Assembly: GCA_010015655.1 (NCBI GenBank)
Contig: ML976667.1
Span: 1,067,387-1,131,386 of the forward strand
DNA: 64,000 nt
Origin: Bimuria novae-zelandiae CBS 107.79
Taxonomy: Eukaryota > Ascomycota > Dothideomycetes > Pleosporales > Didymosphaeriaceae
Direction of reading: 5' to 3'
The notes below the pieces were generated by a model. That model saw only the letters and a program-made list of their open reading frames with translations. It ran no database searches and was not told where the DNA came from. Positions 1 through 10,599 of the stretch are shown here, one piece after another. Position 1 is the first letter of the stretch. Every line of letters begins with the position of its first letter. A program made the translations under genes and the position numbers.

Positions 1-776
1 AGCATAATTAGAACATCTTATTTGGGTGTATTTGCTTATACTTTAGATGGAATCAAGATGCGCGACTTTTGAAGTTGCTACCCCTGCAGGAATCCCTGCT
101 GCACGTGACGGCCGACTTTATTGAGATTACCCTTTGTAGGAGCAGGTGCAGTTTTCTTAGCACGGCGCTTTCCTGAATTGCCACCCGGTAAACAACACTT
201 TTAGACTCATCCTCAGGGCCACCGCGATGCATGTTTGAAGTCATTTGGTAGGTCCGCGGTGTTACTCTCGGCTAGATGAGACAAGGCGGGGCCAGGCTTG
301 CACTACGCCAGGGGGCTCTAGCCCTCGGGTCTCACATTCGCGAACGAATTGCGCCACGCCAGGACGATGCGCCATCCAAAGCTTCGCGGACGCGAGACGT
401 GGAATGGCAAGATTTGCTCGAGTTGGCGGAGTTTCAGGGCTAGGATGGCAGGAATTGTTCTAGGTGGATGGATCTGGGAAGCTAGACCCACCGACGTTAC
501 CCGTCCAAGGAAGCGAGTCGGATGACGTAGGTCAATCGTGAACGACGTAATCATGTGAGCGAGTACTAGCCTTGGAGCCCTTGAGATGTTTACGCTGCAC
601 GTAACCACAGCGCCGTCTAGGTTGCAAGCTTTTTTATCGACACCAACGACCTGCACAGATTTGCCAGTCGTGGTTTTGGAGCAGCTGCGAAGGCCCCAAG
701 AATTCACAGATCTGCGACACACAGCAACTGAGAAACATCATGGTTACAGCAACAAAAGGGCGCACAAAAGCGCCTA
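1..776. other. No gene recognised
   Basis: GC-balanced sequence downstream of the 3' end of the monooxygenase gene. Only short open frames occur on both strands (longest about 134 codons on the minus strand at 318-722), and none shows a recognisable domain or a convincing splice structure. No repeat or RNA gene seen. Confidence 0.5.
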
Positions 777-3132
777 CTAACTAAGAAAAACCCCTTTAAA
801 ATACTCCTCCACGCCCTGAATCCCCTCCCCATCCACCTCACCCACAAACCCCACATACTGATCCGGCCTCGTAACAACCACACACCCCGTCTCCTTATCA
901 ACGCCATAATTCTTATACGCCTCCCCATGCCCCTGATGATAGCTCTCATCGTCCACAAAAACGCTGTCGTAATCCCACCCCGTCTTGGGGTCAAACGGAT
1001 GCAAGACCTCCGGAAAGTCCCGCAGGAGCTCCGTCTCAGTGCGCTTGACCGAATGCAGCGTCAGCAGTCCGATATGCGTGTGTACATGCGGTTTAAGGAA
1101 CGCCGAGGACGTCAGCGCGTCGCAGAACGAGGTAAGGCGAGCGGACTGTGTGGGCGAGAGCACGTTCCCGGCGAACACGATGAGGCGGAAGCGGCCGTCG
1201 GACTTGAGGCGCTCCTGGAAGGGCCAGGGGCGCGCGTCGCTCTGGTTGAGCACCTGGAAGCTGGGGAAGCGCATTCCGAGCTTGATGTTGGCGGCGAGCT
1301 CTTGCTTGCCGGGGATCTGCGTGCTAGAGGAGGACACGTCAGTGCCGTCGCCCTGGGCGGCGGAATCGCCGGGCTTCGCGACGAGCATGCTGGCACCGTA
1401 GTCGACGGAGAGGCCCGACGCGAACATGTTGCCTTTGACGAAGGCGTCTTTGAACTCGGCCATGCTAACTCCGGACTCGTCGAGAACGTCTTTTGCGGGA
1501 CGGCCCGAGAAGAGGCGGGAGAACTTGTGGTCGAAGGCGATGAGGTCTTGGGCGATGCGCCGGCGTTCGGATTGGTAGGTCTTGAGGATGGACGATTGGG
1601 CGATGCCTTGCACGACGAGGGCGAGTTTCCAGCCTAGGTTGAAGGCGTCTTGCATCGAGACGTTCATGCCTTGGCCCGCTTTGGGCGAGTGCGTGTGCAC
1701 GGCGTCGCCAGCCAGGAAGACTCTGCTGCGGTAGTCGAAGTTCTTGCCGACTCTTTGGCCGATCTGGTACGCGGTCCACCAGTCGCAGTACTCATACGTG
1801 AGCTTGTAGGGCGCGAGGATTTTCTGGGCTGCTTTGATGATCGTGTCTGGAGTGATCTTGGAGCGGTCGGCGCGTCCGCTTGCGTCTGGTTTGATCTCTG
1901 TGAGCTGGATATAGAGACGGACCAGCTTGTTTTCGCGAGGAATGACCATCAGAGAGCCCGAAGATGCACTGTGGACTGCACAGCGCATGCGAATGTCCGG
2001 AAAGTCTGTGATGGGTATGATATCTAGGAGAAGTGAGCATATAAACCGTCGCACGTCAAGCTATTACGAGGAAAATTGTCCGCGGCACTGTATTACCCCA
2101 GATCAGGTTATACAGTGGCTGATTGCATCGAAAATTCCCACACCGTGGCTGTAACAGAGGCCTACCTAGTACTCCCCAGATGTAGTCTGTTGGTTCTCCC
2201 TCTAGTTGAAAGCCAATCTGTCGCCTGGTCCAGCTGTGTGCGCCGTCGCACCCAACCATATACTTCGCTCTCACAATCTCCGTGCTCCCGGCATTAGCTC
2301 TGCTCTGAGCAATCAAATCATCGGTATCGTCATCCGCAAGATTACTTCTGAAGAGTCCATCCTGGACGGTAGGCCCGTTGCTCTGCGCTGGCGTCGCCTC
2401 TTCCTCGGTGAGATGCCGTAGCTGTACCTTGAGCGGGTAGTTGTCTTTGGAGTGGTTATCGCACGCGTCTTCATCTATCGAGAGAGATTCCGGAAGTACC
2501 GCGCGTTCAACGTGAAGGGAGTCTTTGGAGTGCTTCTTGATGTTGTCTAGGAAGAAGCGCTCGATGCGTCCTTGATGCAGAACAATCTGTGTAAATCGCG
2601 ACAAGCCGACTATCGCATCCGGCACCCGGTCAGATCTTCGTAGCTTGCCTTCTTCGTCTGGGTTCTGCGATACAGTGAGTACGCGCAAGCAAATATGAGA
2701 CATTCTCATGGTCAACATACCCACATGCACATCTGCCAAATTTCTGTTAGCGTCTTCGTATAAAATTTCGAAGCCAAGAAACTTGACTTGCCTCAAGCAT
2801 GTGGTTTGCTTCCTTTCTTGCCCGATCCGCAAACCCAAAGCTGTCAAAGATCTCAAGGCTCCTTGATTGTAGCCCGTCAGCCTGGCCGCTAAAGATCTTG
2901 GTGCTCCGTTTATCAACGATTCTGGCATTGATTCCGCAACGAGCCATCCATGTTGCCATCATCAAGCTGTCGTGGTCAGATCGCAGTCTTTTACGTCGTG
3001 GGTACTGAACTCACCCAGCAGGCCCTGCTCCTACTATGAGGCTATATACAATGAGCCAGTGCCATAGCACTATTCGTGATTTTCAATTACTCACACATCG
3101 CATTCCGACTCTTGAAGATCTGTCACTGTCAT
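777..3132 (-). CDS. FAD-dependent phenol 2-monooxygenase-like protein, 665 aa, six exons
   Basis: Flavoprotein of the phenol hydroxylase family, which adds a hydroxyl group to phenolic rings using NADPH and O2. Exons on the minus strand: 3132-3095, 3041-3015, 2966-2792, 2732-2721, 2664-2166 and 2023-777; they join in frame to 665 codons, the usual family length. The FAD dinucleotide motif GAGPAG is at residues 17-22 and is itself split by an intron. The second FAD motif GDAVHTHSPKAGQG lies in the last exon, followed by the thioredoxin-like C-terminal domain. The join DYIWGVL/DIIPITDFPD matches the family consensus. Exon 4 is a 12-nt microexon (MCMW), and the intron before it uses a GC donor (GAG/GCAAGT). 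Start chosen because MTVTDLQ leads directly into DVLIVGAG. The substrate cannot be read from sequence. Family assignment is firm. Confidence 0.9.
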
Positions 3133-4050
3133 TGTGCAAGTGAAGTTGCTCTAGAACGTGACGACCAATTGGCGCAAAGGCTGAAAGGAGTTCTCAAGAA
3201 CAAGGCCACGAAGAGGGTATGGGGGGTATAAATCGCCCGACTAGTCTTGATTACACCCTTAGTCCCACGGCAATGGAAATCGGTCTGAAATCCTGGGCGA
3301 TCTTCGACCTATGAGCAGACGGATACCGTAGGTTGCGGCGCACCCTGTAAACCCGACACGGCGCGCCAAGGGACGAATGACCGCATGTTGCCCTTGTGGA
3401 TTACGCTACTGCTATCTAGATCAATGTAAAAGCTTGAAACGTGTAGAGACGTAGACGTCGTACACCAACAGTCAGAAATTTGTAATACTTCGTGGGGTAT
3501 ACGGATGCGGGGTCCCGCCCCGCTCTCAGCCATGGAAGTTGCCGCAGCCGCCATCCCAAGGATGAAGAGCTGATCGATACGAGACCAGAAACGAGTGAAT
3601 TAGTGTGAGGGTTATCCGTGTGATACACTCATATCTTCGTATGACCGGGACCCTGCTCAGTGTGGACGTGGTTGTCTGGATTTGTCAAACCGAATGCACC
3701 ACACCTTGTTTCCATGGTTGATACCGGGCTAGATCGGGGGTTATCGGCGAGTCCCAGGATAATACCCAAAAATGTACACTAGATTCAGCATGAGCTTTAG
3801 GAAGCAATTAGAAGAGGCAGCGTCGAGACCGTTGAGATAGCCCTGGGAGCAAGCTCGTGGACACATGTAACGAGGATTATGATACATATTGCAGGGCCTT
3901 CCGTCTACGTCGTGGAGACAGCTCTACATCGTTTGGAAAATCCTTAGAAGTATTGTGATTATCGTATGCACAAAGTAATCGAGGCGAGAAGGGTATTATG
4001 TACAGCTCCAAGGCCAACGCCTAAGATGTGCAAAGCCTCATCTACGCACC
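3133..4050. other. Intergenic, no gene recognised
   Basis: Promoter side of the monooxygenase gene and 3' side of the MTP18-like gene. Short frames at 3309-3628 have no recognisable domain. Composition is normal and shows no RIP. Confidence 0.5.
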
Positions 4051-5111
4051 TCAAAGTTCAGGTCTGTCTTGTCTCGCGACCTGGCTCTCCGTATTCCGCA
4101 GCTCTTTGTTACCCGTCTCCGGACGTCCATCGACTGCCTGAGGCCCGCCAAATGCCTTGAACGTGTGGTAGAAGATCTTCTCAGTAGCCCATTCCACCGG
4201 CTCGTCAAACATGTACGGGAGGAAGGGCACCGCTGCAATGCCAAGCTGGAAGCTGTTAGCCGTTGCTTTTGTCAAGTTGAAGGGTTTGCAGAAAACTTAC
4301 CCCAATGGGACCCCACGTCTTCAGCCTCACATTCTTGATGTTCTTCCTCGCATACTGTCCAGAATAGCGCACAATGCTGTGGATGGTGAAGGCCGGCAAA
4401 CCCATACTCGCGACGCTCTGGAAAACGGCTCGCTGCGCGGCAACGGCTCTCCAGTCCTCGATGGCAGGCACGCGACCAGGCGAGCCTTCCACTCCAGTCA
4501 AGGTGCCGGTTGAATTGGTGCCCTCGCCAACGATTCCACCCGCTTTGACTCCAGACGTGTCCTTCACAGTGTCCTTCAGGCTCTTGACCTTCTCTACGAT
4601 GCTCCCATGGGCCGTCTCGTGGGCCGACTCGGGGTGCAGAACACGTTGATTTCGCATGTACGCTTTGTATCCTTCGTTCGAAACGTCACCCGCAAGGTAG
4701 AGCCAGGAGATTCCGTAGGCGGTACGGACGATGTACGGGTGTGCGACGGGACGGAAGGACTCTCCGATATCTACACGCCTGTTAGTCACCGTGTCTCGCT
4801 CTACAACGTATACTCCTCCGTGCGGACAATGGAAATGTATTCCACATACCAGAAGTGTACGCAACGTAACGATGCGCGCTCATCATGATGGTCCTCACAC
4901 GCGACGCATACGCCGCATATCGCACATTGGTGTCTGTCGTATCCTCAGCTCGCCCATCGGTCAGAATCTCCCACATCTTCTCGTCCGAGTCGAGCGTCTG
5001 CTGCAGGCTCGACGGCAGCGGCTTCCGCGGCGGGGGCGTTGAGAAGTCTGGTCGCGGACCCTCGCGCTCATGCGATACGTCGTCCTCTTGCATCTTCTTG
5101 TCCTTCACCAT
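4051..5111 (-). CDS. MTP18/MTFP1-like mitochondrial fission process protein, 308 aa
   Basis: Inner-membrane protein family linked in animals to mitochondrial fission. Exons 5111-4850, 4770-4301 and 4245-4051 join in frame (S/DIGESFRP and KTWGPIG/LGIAAVPF), with introns of 79 and 55 nt. The conserved core starts at DIGESFRPVAHPYIVRTAY, continues through SWLYLAGDVSNEGYKA, and ends with LGIAAVPFLPYMFDEPVEWA, the family C-terminal signature. The N-terminal 80 residues are polar and specific to fungi. A threonine/glycine-rich insert (VKAGGIVGEGTNSTGTLTG) separates two halves of the core and makes the protein longer than the animal form (about 166 aa). It faces the ATP synthase subunit k gene across a 340-bp gap, so both promoters lie together. 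Confidence 0.88.
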
Positions 5112-5451
5112 GATGCCTAACCTGATCCCTCTATCTATTTCTCAATTGCAATTGAAGACGAAACTGAAAGCTTGGAACCTCTGCGCCGCGAAGAAACGAG
5201 CCGGAGCCAGAAAGAAGAATGAATTGGAAGCTGCCTAAGCTCCTCGCATGACACTGGTCCCAATACGTCACACGAGAGCAATTTGTGGCGTTCGTTCCTT
5301 CCTCATCCATCTGTGGCTGGTGCACCCTTACTAAGCAAGCCCGCCGCGCTCCTCCTCCGAAAAGCTCCCCGGAGCAACAACCGTCCTACCCCCATCCATT
5401 GAGCCTCTCATCTGCCTTCGCCCGACCGAATAACCACCCTACACCGCCATA
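5112..5451. promoter_or_regulatory. Divergent promoter shared by two mitochondrial protein genes
   Basis: The start codons of the MTP18-like gene (minus) and the subunit k gene (plus) are 340 bp apart, so this gap must hold both promoters. The half nearer subunit k is C-rich (5341-5450), as is common upstream of fungal starts. No TATA box was identified. Co-regulation is inference. Confidence 0.5.
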
Positions 5452-5903
5452 ATGGTTGCTATGTACACTATCGCAGGCCGCCAGGTCGGATCGCACGTCG
5501 TACGTCACCCTAACACATCCACCCGGTTGCACAAATCTTCGCCGCATACTCTGGGAGAGCTATATACACACGACGAATTCCGTGCCCAGAAAAGCGGACG
5601 AGGACAAGAAAGTGGAGGATTCGAAGGAGGATGTCGGATGGCTTGATGAGTGGAGTGCAGGCTGACTAGGATAACAGCTCGCTATGGCAACCCTCGGCAC
5701 AACCTTCGCCGGCGCCTGGCTCTCGATGCGCGGCGGTGACAAATCCGAGCAGACGACCCCGCCCATCAACGCGAAGAGCAAGGAGGAGGAGAACTTTGTA
5801 AAGTACGGACGCACACACGGAACGGTTTCGCATAAGCCGAAGCTAACGACGGCGCAGGGACTTCGTAAAGAAGGCCGAGGAGAAGGTCACGGGCAAGCAC
5901 TGA
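5452..5903 (+). CDS. ATP19: Mitochondrial F1Fo ATP synthase subunit k, 72 aa
   Basis: Small subunit of the membrane sector of ATP synthase, involved in dimer stability in yeast. Exons 5452-5499, 5678-5802 and 5858-5903 (introns 178 and 55 nt) join in frame. The protein starts MVAMYTIAGRQVGSHV, matching the family start (aromatic residue, G(R/K)xxxxH), followed by the single membrane segment LAMATLGTTFAGAWL and a charged tail ending in KKAEEKVTGKH. Yeast Atp19 is 68 aa, so the length fits. The second intron's donor is the GTACGG at 5803; using the GTAAAG a few bases earlier would lose the conserved DFVKKAEE frame. Confidence 0.88.
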
Positions 5904-6280
5904 GGTCGGACACATATTGAACGCACGAAACGAGCGAGCGAGGGAGCGCCTGCGGTACCGGCGTGATCTGCGAAGGGAGCGGATAGACGGAAGTGCGATG
6001 GGCATGTAAACCTGTAGATACAGCCACAGCCCCAATTGTACCAACACCAACACGCGGACGCCGTCTCACCATCACCGTATCCACATGCAGCACTTCGATT
6101 TTGCAGTTGTGAAATTATATAACCAAGTATAAGTCTCACGCTGGGACACACAAATCCCATGCCCACGAAACAAAAGCAGCGGTATCTCGCGGTCCTAACT
6201 AGGCGCCCAAACGCCCGTCCCCGTCCGTCATAATGCATAAGTTTGAAACTACTCAGCACCAACTTACAACCCGGTCGCAT
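5904..6280. other. Convergent 3' region between two genes
   Basis: Contains only the 3' sides of the subunit k gene (plus) and the monopolin gene (minus). No open frame of note. Confidence 0.4.
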
Positions 6281-7975
6281 CTACTCTTCCTCCAGTATGA
6301 TCCGCTTGGACATGGAATCCACCACCTTTGAATAAAACTTGGGCGCCTGGGCGCGCGAGAAGCTGATATCCTCGGTGAGATAGTCCGGCAGCAGCTCGAT
6401 GAGGTCCTTGTCCCGCTGCTCGTTCAGCAGCGGCTGGTAGCTGAACTCCATTTCCTCGTACGAGTTAGCTTCGTCCGTGGAGATGGCGAGTTGGAAATGG
6501 AGTGCTACACTTTCGTTAGTGTCTGCGCCAGCTTCTATAACTTTAAAATGCGTTGGGGAGGGATAACGTACTTCCATTACGGCCAGTCTGGATGCAGTCG
6601 TACACATCGTCGCCGTCATCGTTCTTCTTCACGCCTATGATCAGGAGGTTGGTCAGGTCGCTGTAGAGGTCGACCTTCTGGTCCTGGAACTGCGCCTTTT
6701 TCGCAGCTTCCATCTGGCCGGGGAGCACGACGCCGGTGGAGCGCTGCTTGACGGCGCTTCCGGGCACGGGCTTGATGTCGGGAGGTGCGGTGGATCGCGC
6801 GGCTGCCAGTTTCGTGGAAAGGACCTCTTTCTCCTTGTGCGCGACGCTGAGGGCATCATTCGCCTTCTGGTTCTCTGCGGCTAGACGCACGTTCTCCTTT
6901 TCTGCCTTGGTCAGGTCTTTGCGCAGGGCGTTGATTTCCGCGGTATGTGACTGCATCTCGGTGATTTGTTGCTTGAGAGCCTTGATCACTGCGTCTTGGT
7001 CTGCCGAACTGTTAGTGACGGTCTGAGGTGCTTTTTGAGTTGCTTACCATTCGCTGTTTGCTCGGTCTTGCGCTTCAGCTGATCGAAGTTGGACTCCTTG
7101 CCCACTGAGGCTGCCTCCTTAAGGTTCTCATACTTCGATGTCATCGCCTCGAGCTTCTTGGTGAGGTCGCCAACCTTGCGCCGCAGGATCGGGTCGCGCT
7201 CTGTGTCTGACACGCTTCCCGCTCTCCTCGCAGTAGCCGAAGTCTGTCGCGCGGCTCGTGATGTTTGTAGGGCGCGTCGCGGGACGGGTTTTGTTTCAGG
7301 CGGTGGCATACTCTCGGGCACCTCCTCGATCGACTCTACGGACGGCTCGATGTCCATCGGCTCCGGTTCGGGCTCTGGTTGTGTCTCTGGTATTGTCGCG
7401 TCGGTGTCGGCTTGCGCGGCGCGTTTCGTAGCTCGAGACTTTACTGCTGTCTTCACTTTGGGCTCTTTCTTCGGCACAGGCTCCTTCTCTACCACTTTGC
7501 GACCTCGTTTTTTCGGCGCTGGCTCCTCCACAGCTTCCTCCTCTGGGTCTGCCTTCGCCTTCGCAGGCCGGCCGCGCCTTGTCGGCTTGGGCTCTGCCGG
7601 CGCAATGGGATCCTCCTCGGCGTCGAACTCGTCCACCTCCTCGGTCTCATTCCCGATGTCGTTTGCACGCTCAGCAAGGGCCTTGCGACTACTGCGCGCA
7701 CCTGTTTTCTTCGCAACTGCTGCGCCTTGCTTCTTCGCACCCAGGACGCTGTCTCCGCTTGCGCGACGCGCCGTTGTCTTCTTCTTCGCTGCTGCCTTCG
7801 TCATAGCAGTAGATTTTGCCATTTGCGCGGCTTTTCCACGTGGCTTGCGCGTAGGCGCCTTATTTTCCGTGTTTGAATCCGGGGTCGGAAAAGCGTTGAG
7901 TTCGTCGACGCTTTCCTCTTCGGATGCGGAGTCTACCGTGAAGGATAGATTGACTGCGGCGGACCGAGGTGCCAT
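6281..7975 (-). CDS. Csm1/Pcs1-like monopolin subunit, 526 aa
   Basis: Csm1 (Pcs1 in fission yeast) forms V-shaped monopolin dimers that clamp microtubule sites at kinetochores. Exons 7975-7048, 7000-6572 and 6504-6281 join in frame (introns 47 and 67 nt). Residues 1-300 are low-complexity, rich in Lys, Ala, Pro and Glu, with AT-hook-like patches such as TRRGRPAK and KKRGRK. Next comes a coiled coil (KLEAMTSKYENLKEAAS to about residue 390), then the C-terminal globular Csm1 domain from LYSDLTNLLIIGVKK through LHFQLAISTDEA and EMEFSYQPLLNEQRD to the end. Start placed at MAPRSAAVNLSF; the frame is open 31 codons upstream, but that extension looks like 5' leader. Confidence 0.82.
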
Positions 7976-9011
7976 CTTTTCTATGTCGTTCTGTGTAGAG
8001 ATGTTCGCGCGATGCTGGGCAGTGTCGCATGGGCGCTTGGGTGGGGTCAAACATGTGTAAACAAACATTTTAGTCTAGCACGGGACGGGAAGGCACGTGC
8101 GTTCTTTGCGCATCGTTCCTATCACATCGACAAACTGATCAGCTTCATTCCCAGAATAAGGCCTTACCACTGAAAATTTAAAGGTGCAATACCCAGCTGG
8201 TACCACACCACGGCGGTTCAAACCATGACGTGGTTCTATCACAGTCCGGTCAGCCAGTCCACGGCACTATTCTACAACTCACTGATCTGCGCTTGCTGTG
8301 CAAGTTTGGTTAGGATACGTTCAAAGGATTTTAATTAGACGCTCGGAATAATTCTCAGAATTGGCAACCCTACCTGCCAAAGCTTGGCCTACCTTCAGCT
8401 GTTGTTAAGGCGGACTTTCCATCTAATGGGGAGTCAGAAAGAAGCGCTATCTCTACTCATGTGAATTAATCGACATTCAGCTGTTTAGTAAGTTGAAATC
8501 CTTCTACATACTCTTTGCCCAACTACGGAATTCCTCTCTGGGTAGTCATCGCTTGTGTGCGTAGGCCTCGGTGCAAGGGAAGTTAATGATTCGACAAGGC
8601 ATTGGTGTTAAGCTCGTCAGCTGGTTTAGTAAGTCGCTTCTCTACCACCCTACTCTGTTCGTCCTCGTAACTAGACTACATGTGTGCCTCATTAGTACAA
8701 TTACACTATGTACCCCCGTACTCTTTCCTATAAGGGTAAGTGCGATAGTAGGTTGTCTATGAACGTGGCTCAGATTATTCGAGACTTCTTGCCTCAGGTT
8801 ATTCAAGCGCTATCGCGAGAAGATGACCGGGTGTGTATAAAACCTTCTCTTCTCGCAAGTGTGAACATCATCGCTCAAGCGCATCGCCTTCACTCACCTC
8901 CAGGGCTCACTTCCTCGTCTTGCTTCATCTATCTCTCCGATCACCACTCGTCCCTGTGGTCTTTCGTCAGACATCCCGTCTCCAAAGCCTAACCCTACCA
9001 AACCGTCCACC
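7976..9011. promoter_or_regulatory. Divergent intergenic region with TATA-like box for the CAP gene
   Basis: Carries the promoters of the monopolin gene (minus) and the CAP-like gene (plus). A TATA-like GTATAAAA stands at 8834-8841, followed by about 150 bp of CT-rich leader up to the ATG at 9012. The motif TTTAGTAAG after CAGCTG or CAGCTGG occurs twice (about 8480 and 8620); its meaning is unknown. No other gene seen. Confidence 0.45.
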
Positions 9012-9488
9012 ATGGTCTGCTTCAAGCTCCTCGCCCCTCTCCTCGCCATCACCACCTTCACCACCTTCACCAGCGCTGCCCCAGCCGCAGCCGCCAACGT
9101 CCCCCGCCAGACCCCCGCCTACATGTCCACCGTCAACAAGTGGCGCGCGAACCTCGGCCTCTCGGCCCTCGCCTACTCCACCCAACTCGAAGCCAACGCG
9201 CGCCAAACTGCCGCCGACGGCCACGGCACGGTTCGGCCGCACCTCATCTCTCCCTCGCGGGCCCAAGTGCTTGCCCCAGGCAACATGGGTAACTTTAAGA
9301 ACATCTTCGTGGGCGGCTGGCTATGCGAGCGGCCCAATATGACGGGTATAAATAGGATCTGCAGAAGGGCGGGCGCGGGGTAGAGTCATAGGGGGCAGAC
9401 GGGGCATGCGGATCTTTTAACTTCGTTGGATTTCAGGCAGATTGGGTGTGACGGAGCTAAGGGGGTGGTTAGGTGTGATTTGATGTGA
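9012..9488 (+). pseudogene. Secreted CAP/PR-1-like protein gene with one in-frame TAG
   Basis: The frame begins with a clear signal peptide (MVCFKLLAPLLAITTFTTFT, cleavage near SAAPA) and the CAP-type start YMSTVNKWRANLGLSALAYS, then VGGWLCERPNMTGINRICRR. It stops at TAG 9381-9383 after 123 codons. The same frame then continues for 34 sense codons with family-like sequence (GQTGHADLLTSLDFRQIGCD) to TGA at 9486. The CAP fold needs this part. In related proteins as I remember them, a Trp stands where the TAG is; TGG to TAG is a RIP-type change. A 39-nt intron hiding the stop is possible but short. Either the gene is a single-mutation pseudogene or it makes a truncated protein. Confidence 0.65.
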
Positions 9489-9898
9489 GTGAAGGGTGGG
9501 TAGGTTTAGAGGAAATTTTGGAAAAGTGATAGGTGGATACGTAGGAAGGGTGAGGACACTCGTTTGAATTTAAGACGGTTCTTTGGTTTACGAATATGAA
9601 AGCGACCGAGTCGCTCGAGGAAACAAAATGAATAATACTGCATATAGCTAACTTGAATCGGTGTTAGCTTCTACCCATTGCGTGCATCTTACTGAGTTCG
9701 ATTACTGCCTAAGCATCCCTGGCTAGGATTTCAGGTGTGGTTATTGTTTTTGAATTGAATGGGTGAGAGATGAGTTTGTGAACGGTAACGCAGCATAAGG
9801 GGTTCATGAGTTCTACGAGTATGTAGCAATAAATCTAGCGCCTTGGCACTTAACTTTCCTAATCGGCTAATCGAAAAGTCCATTAAACGTGAACAAGC
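9489..9898. other. Intergenic, no gene recognised
   Basis: G-rich then AT-richer sequence between the CAP gene and the TA target of the pogo element (TA at 9899-9900). Nothing recognisable. Confidence 0.45.
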
Positions 9899-9900
9899 TA

Positions 9901-9926
9901 CCGTGTCTATGCGCGCAACGCCCGAC
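9901..9926 (+). repeat. Left terminal inverted repeat of the pogo element
   Basis: Begins CCGTGTCTATGCGCGCAACG directly after TA. It matches the reverse complement of 38552-38577 except for two transitions. A second partial copy (CGCGCAACGCCCGACTT) follows at once, a short direct repeat inside the end. Confidence 0.85.
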
Positions 9927-10092
9927 TTCGCGCAACGCCCGACTTGGCAGTATATTAGCAATTACAAACATAAAGCTCTATAGCTACGTAAAAAATATAT
10001 TATTACAAAAAATTTTGTTAGAGTACTCTCCACATTTATATAATAATTTTATTTTATATATACTATTTTAGCTAATTAATAGGGTAGCCGCG

Positions 10093-10551
10093 TGTTAGGA
10101 TCTGAACATGTATGGGACGCGGAGGACCAACGGGCCCTCAGCGGGGGTGACACTTGGTAGGGTTGCGCAACCGAGATCACGTGATGTACTATCCAGCCAA
10201 GACATACTATCCAGCCAAGATTATGGACGGTATACCATCCATAGATGACACGACCATCCACCAGAAAGATAGGATGGCAGAAAGATAGGTGGACGGTAAC
10301 TAATAAACCTCTTGTATATAACCCGACACGAATACCCTTATGGCATTCGTGTTTAATCTTGTTTATTAATCTATCGTTTAGATCTGAGTAAGCAACCTTG
10401 TTAATTTAATTATACTATACACACCTTTAATACTAACGCCCTAGTAACAAGCGCAAGCTATCACTACAACCTCTCCTATCTTACTAGTACTCCTGCCCGA
10501 GAACCAACCTTAACCCCTATTAGGATTAGCTATCCTTTTAGGACCTTAACA
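10093..10551 (+). repeat. 5' LTR of Gypsy-1 (459 bp)
   Basis: TG...CA ends, CCGCG target duplication before it, and near identity to 16493-17005. Has two copies of an 18-bp unit where the 3' LTR has five. Likely TATA-type promoter at GTATATAACCC (about 10313). Confidence 0.9.
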
Positions 10552-10599
10552 TTTTAAACACCCTTAATATAAGTACTAACAGGACCCCTAACTCTTCTA

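Noticed and set aside
927..1637. 236-codon plus-strand frame opposite the monooxygenase
   Set aside because: Shadow of the minus-strand gene: no domain, composition follows the complementary codons of a clearly conserved protein.
7089..8060. 323-codon plus-strand frame opposite the monopolin gene
   Set aside because: Shadow frame: serine/alanine-rich mirror of the Lys/Ala/Glu-rich minus-strand protein.
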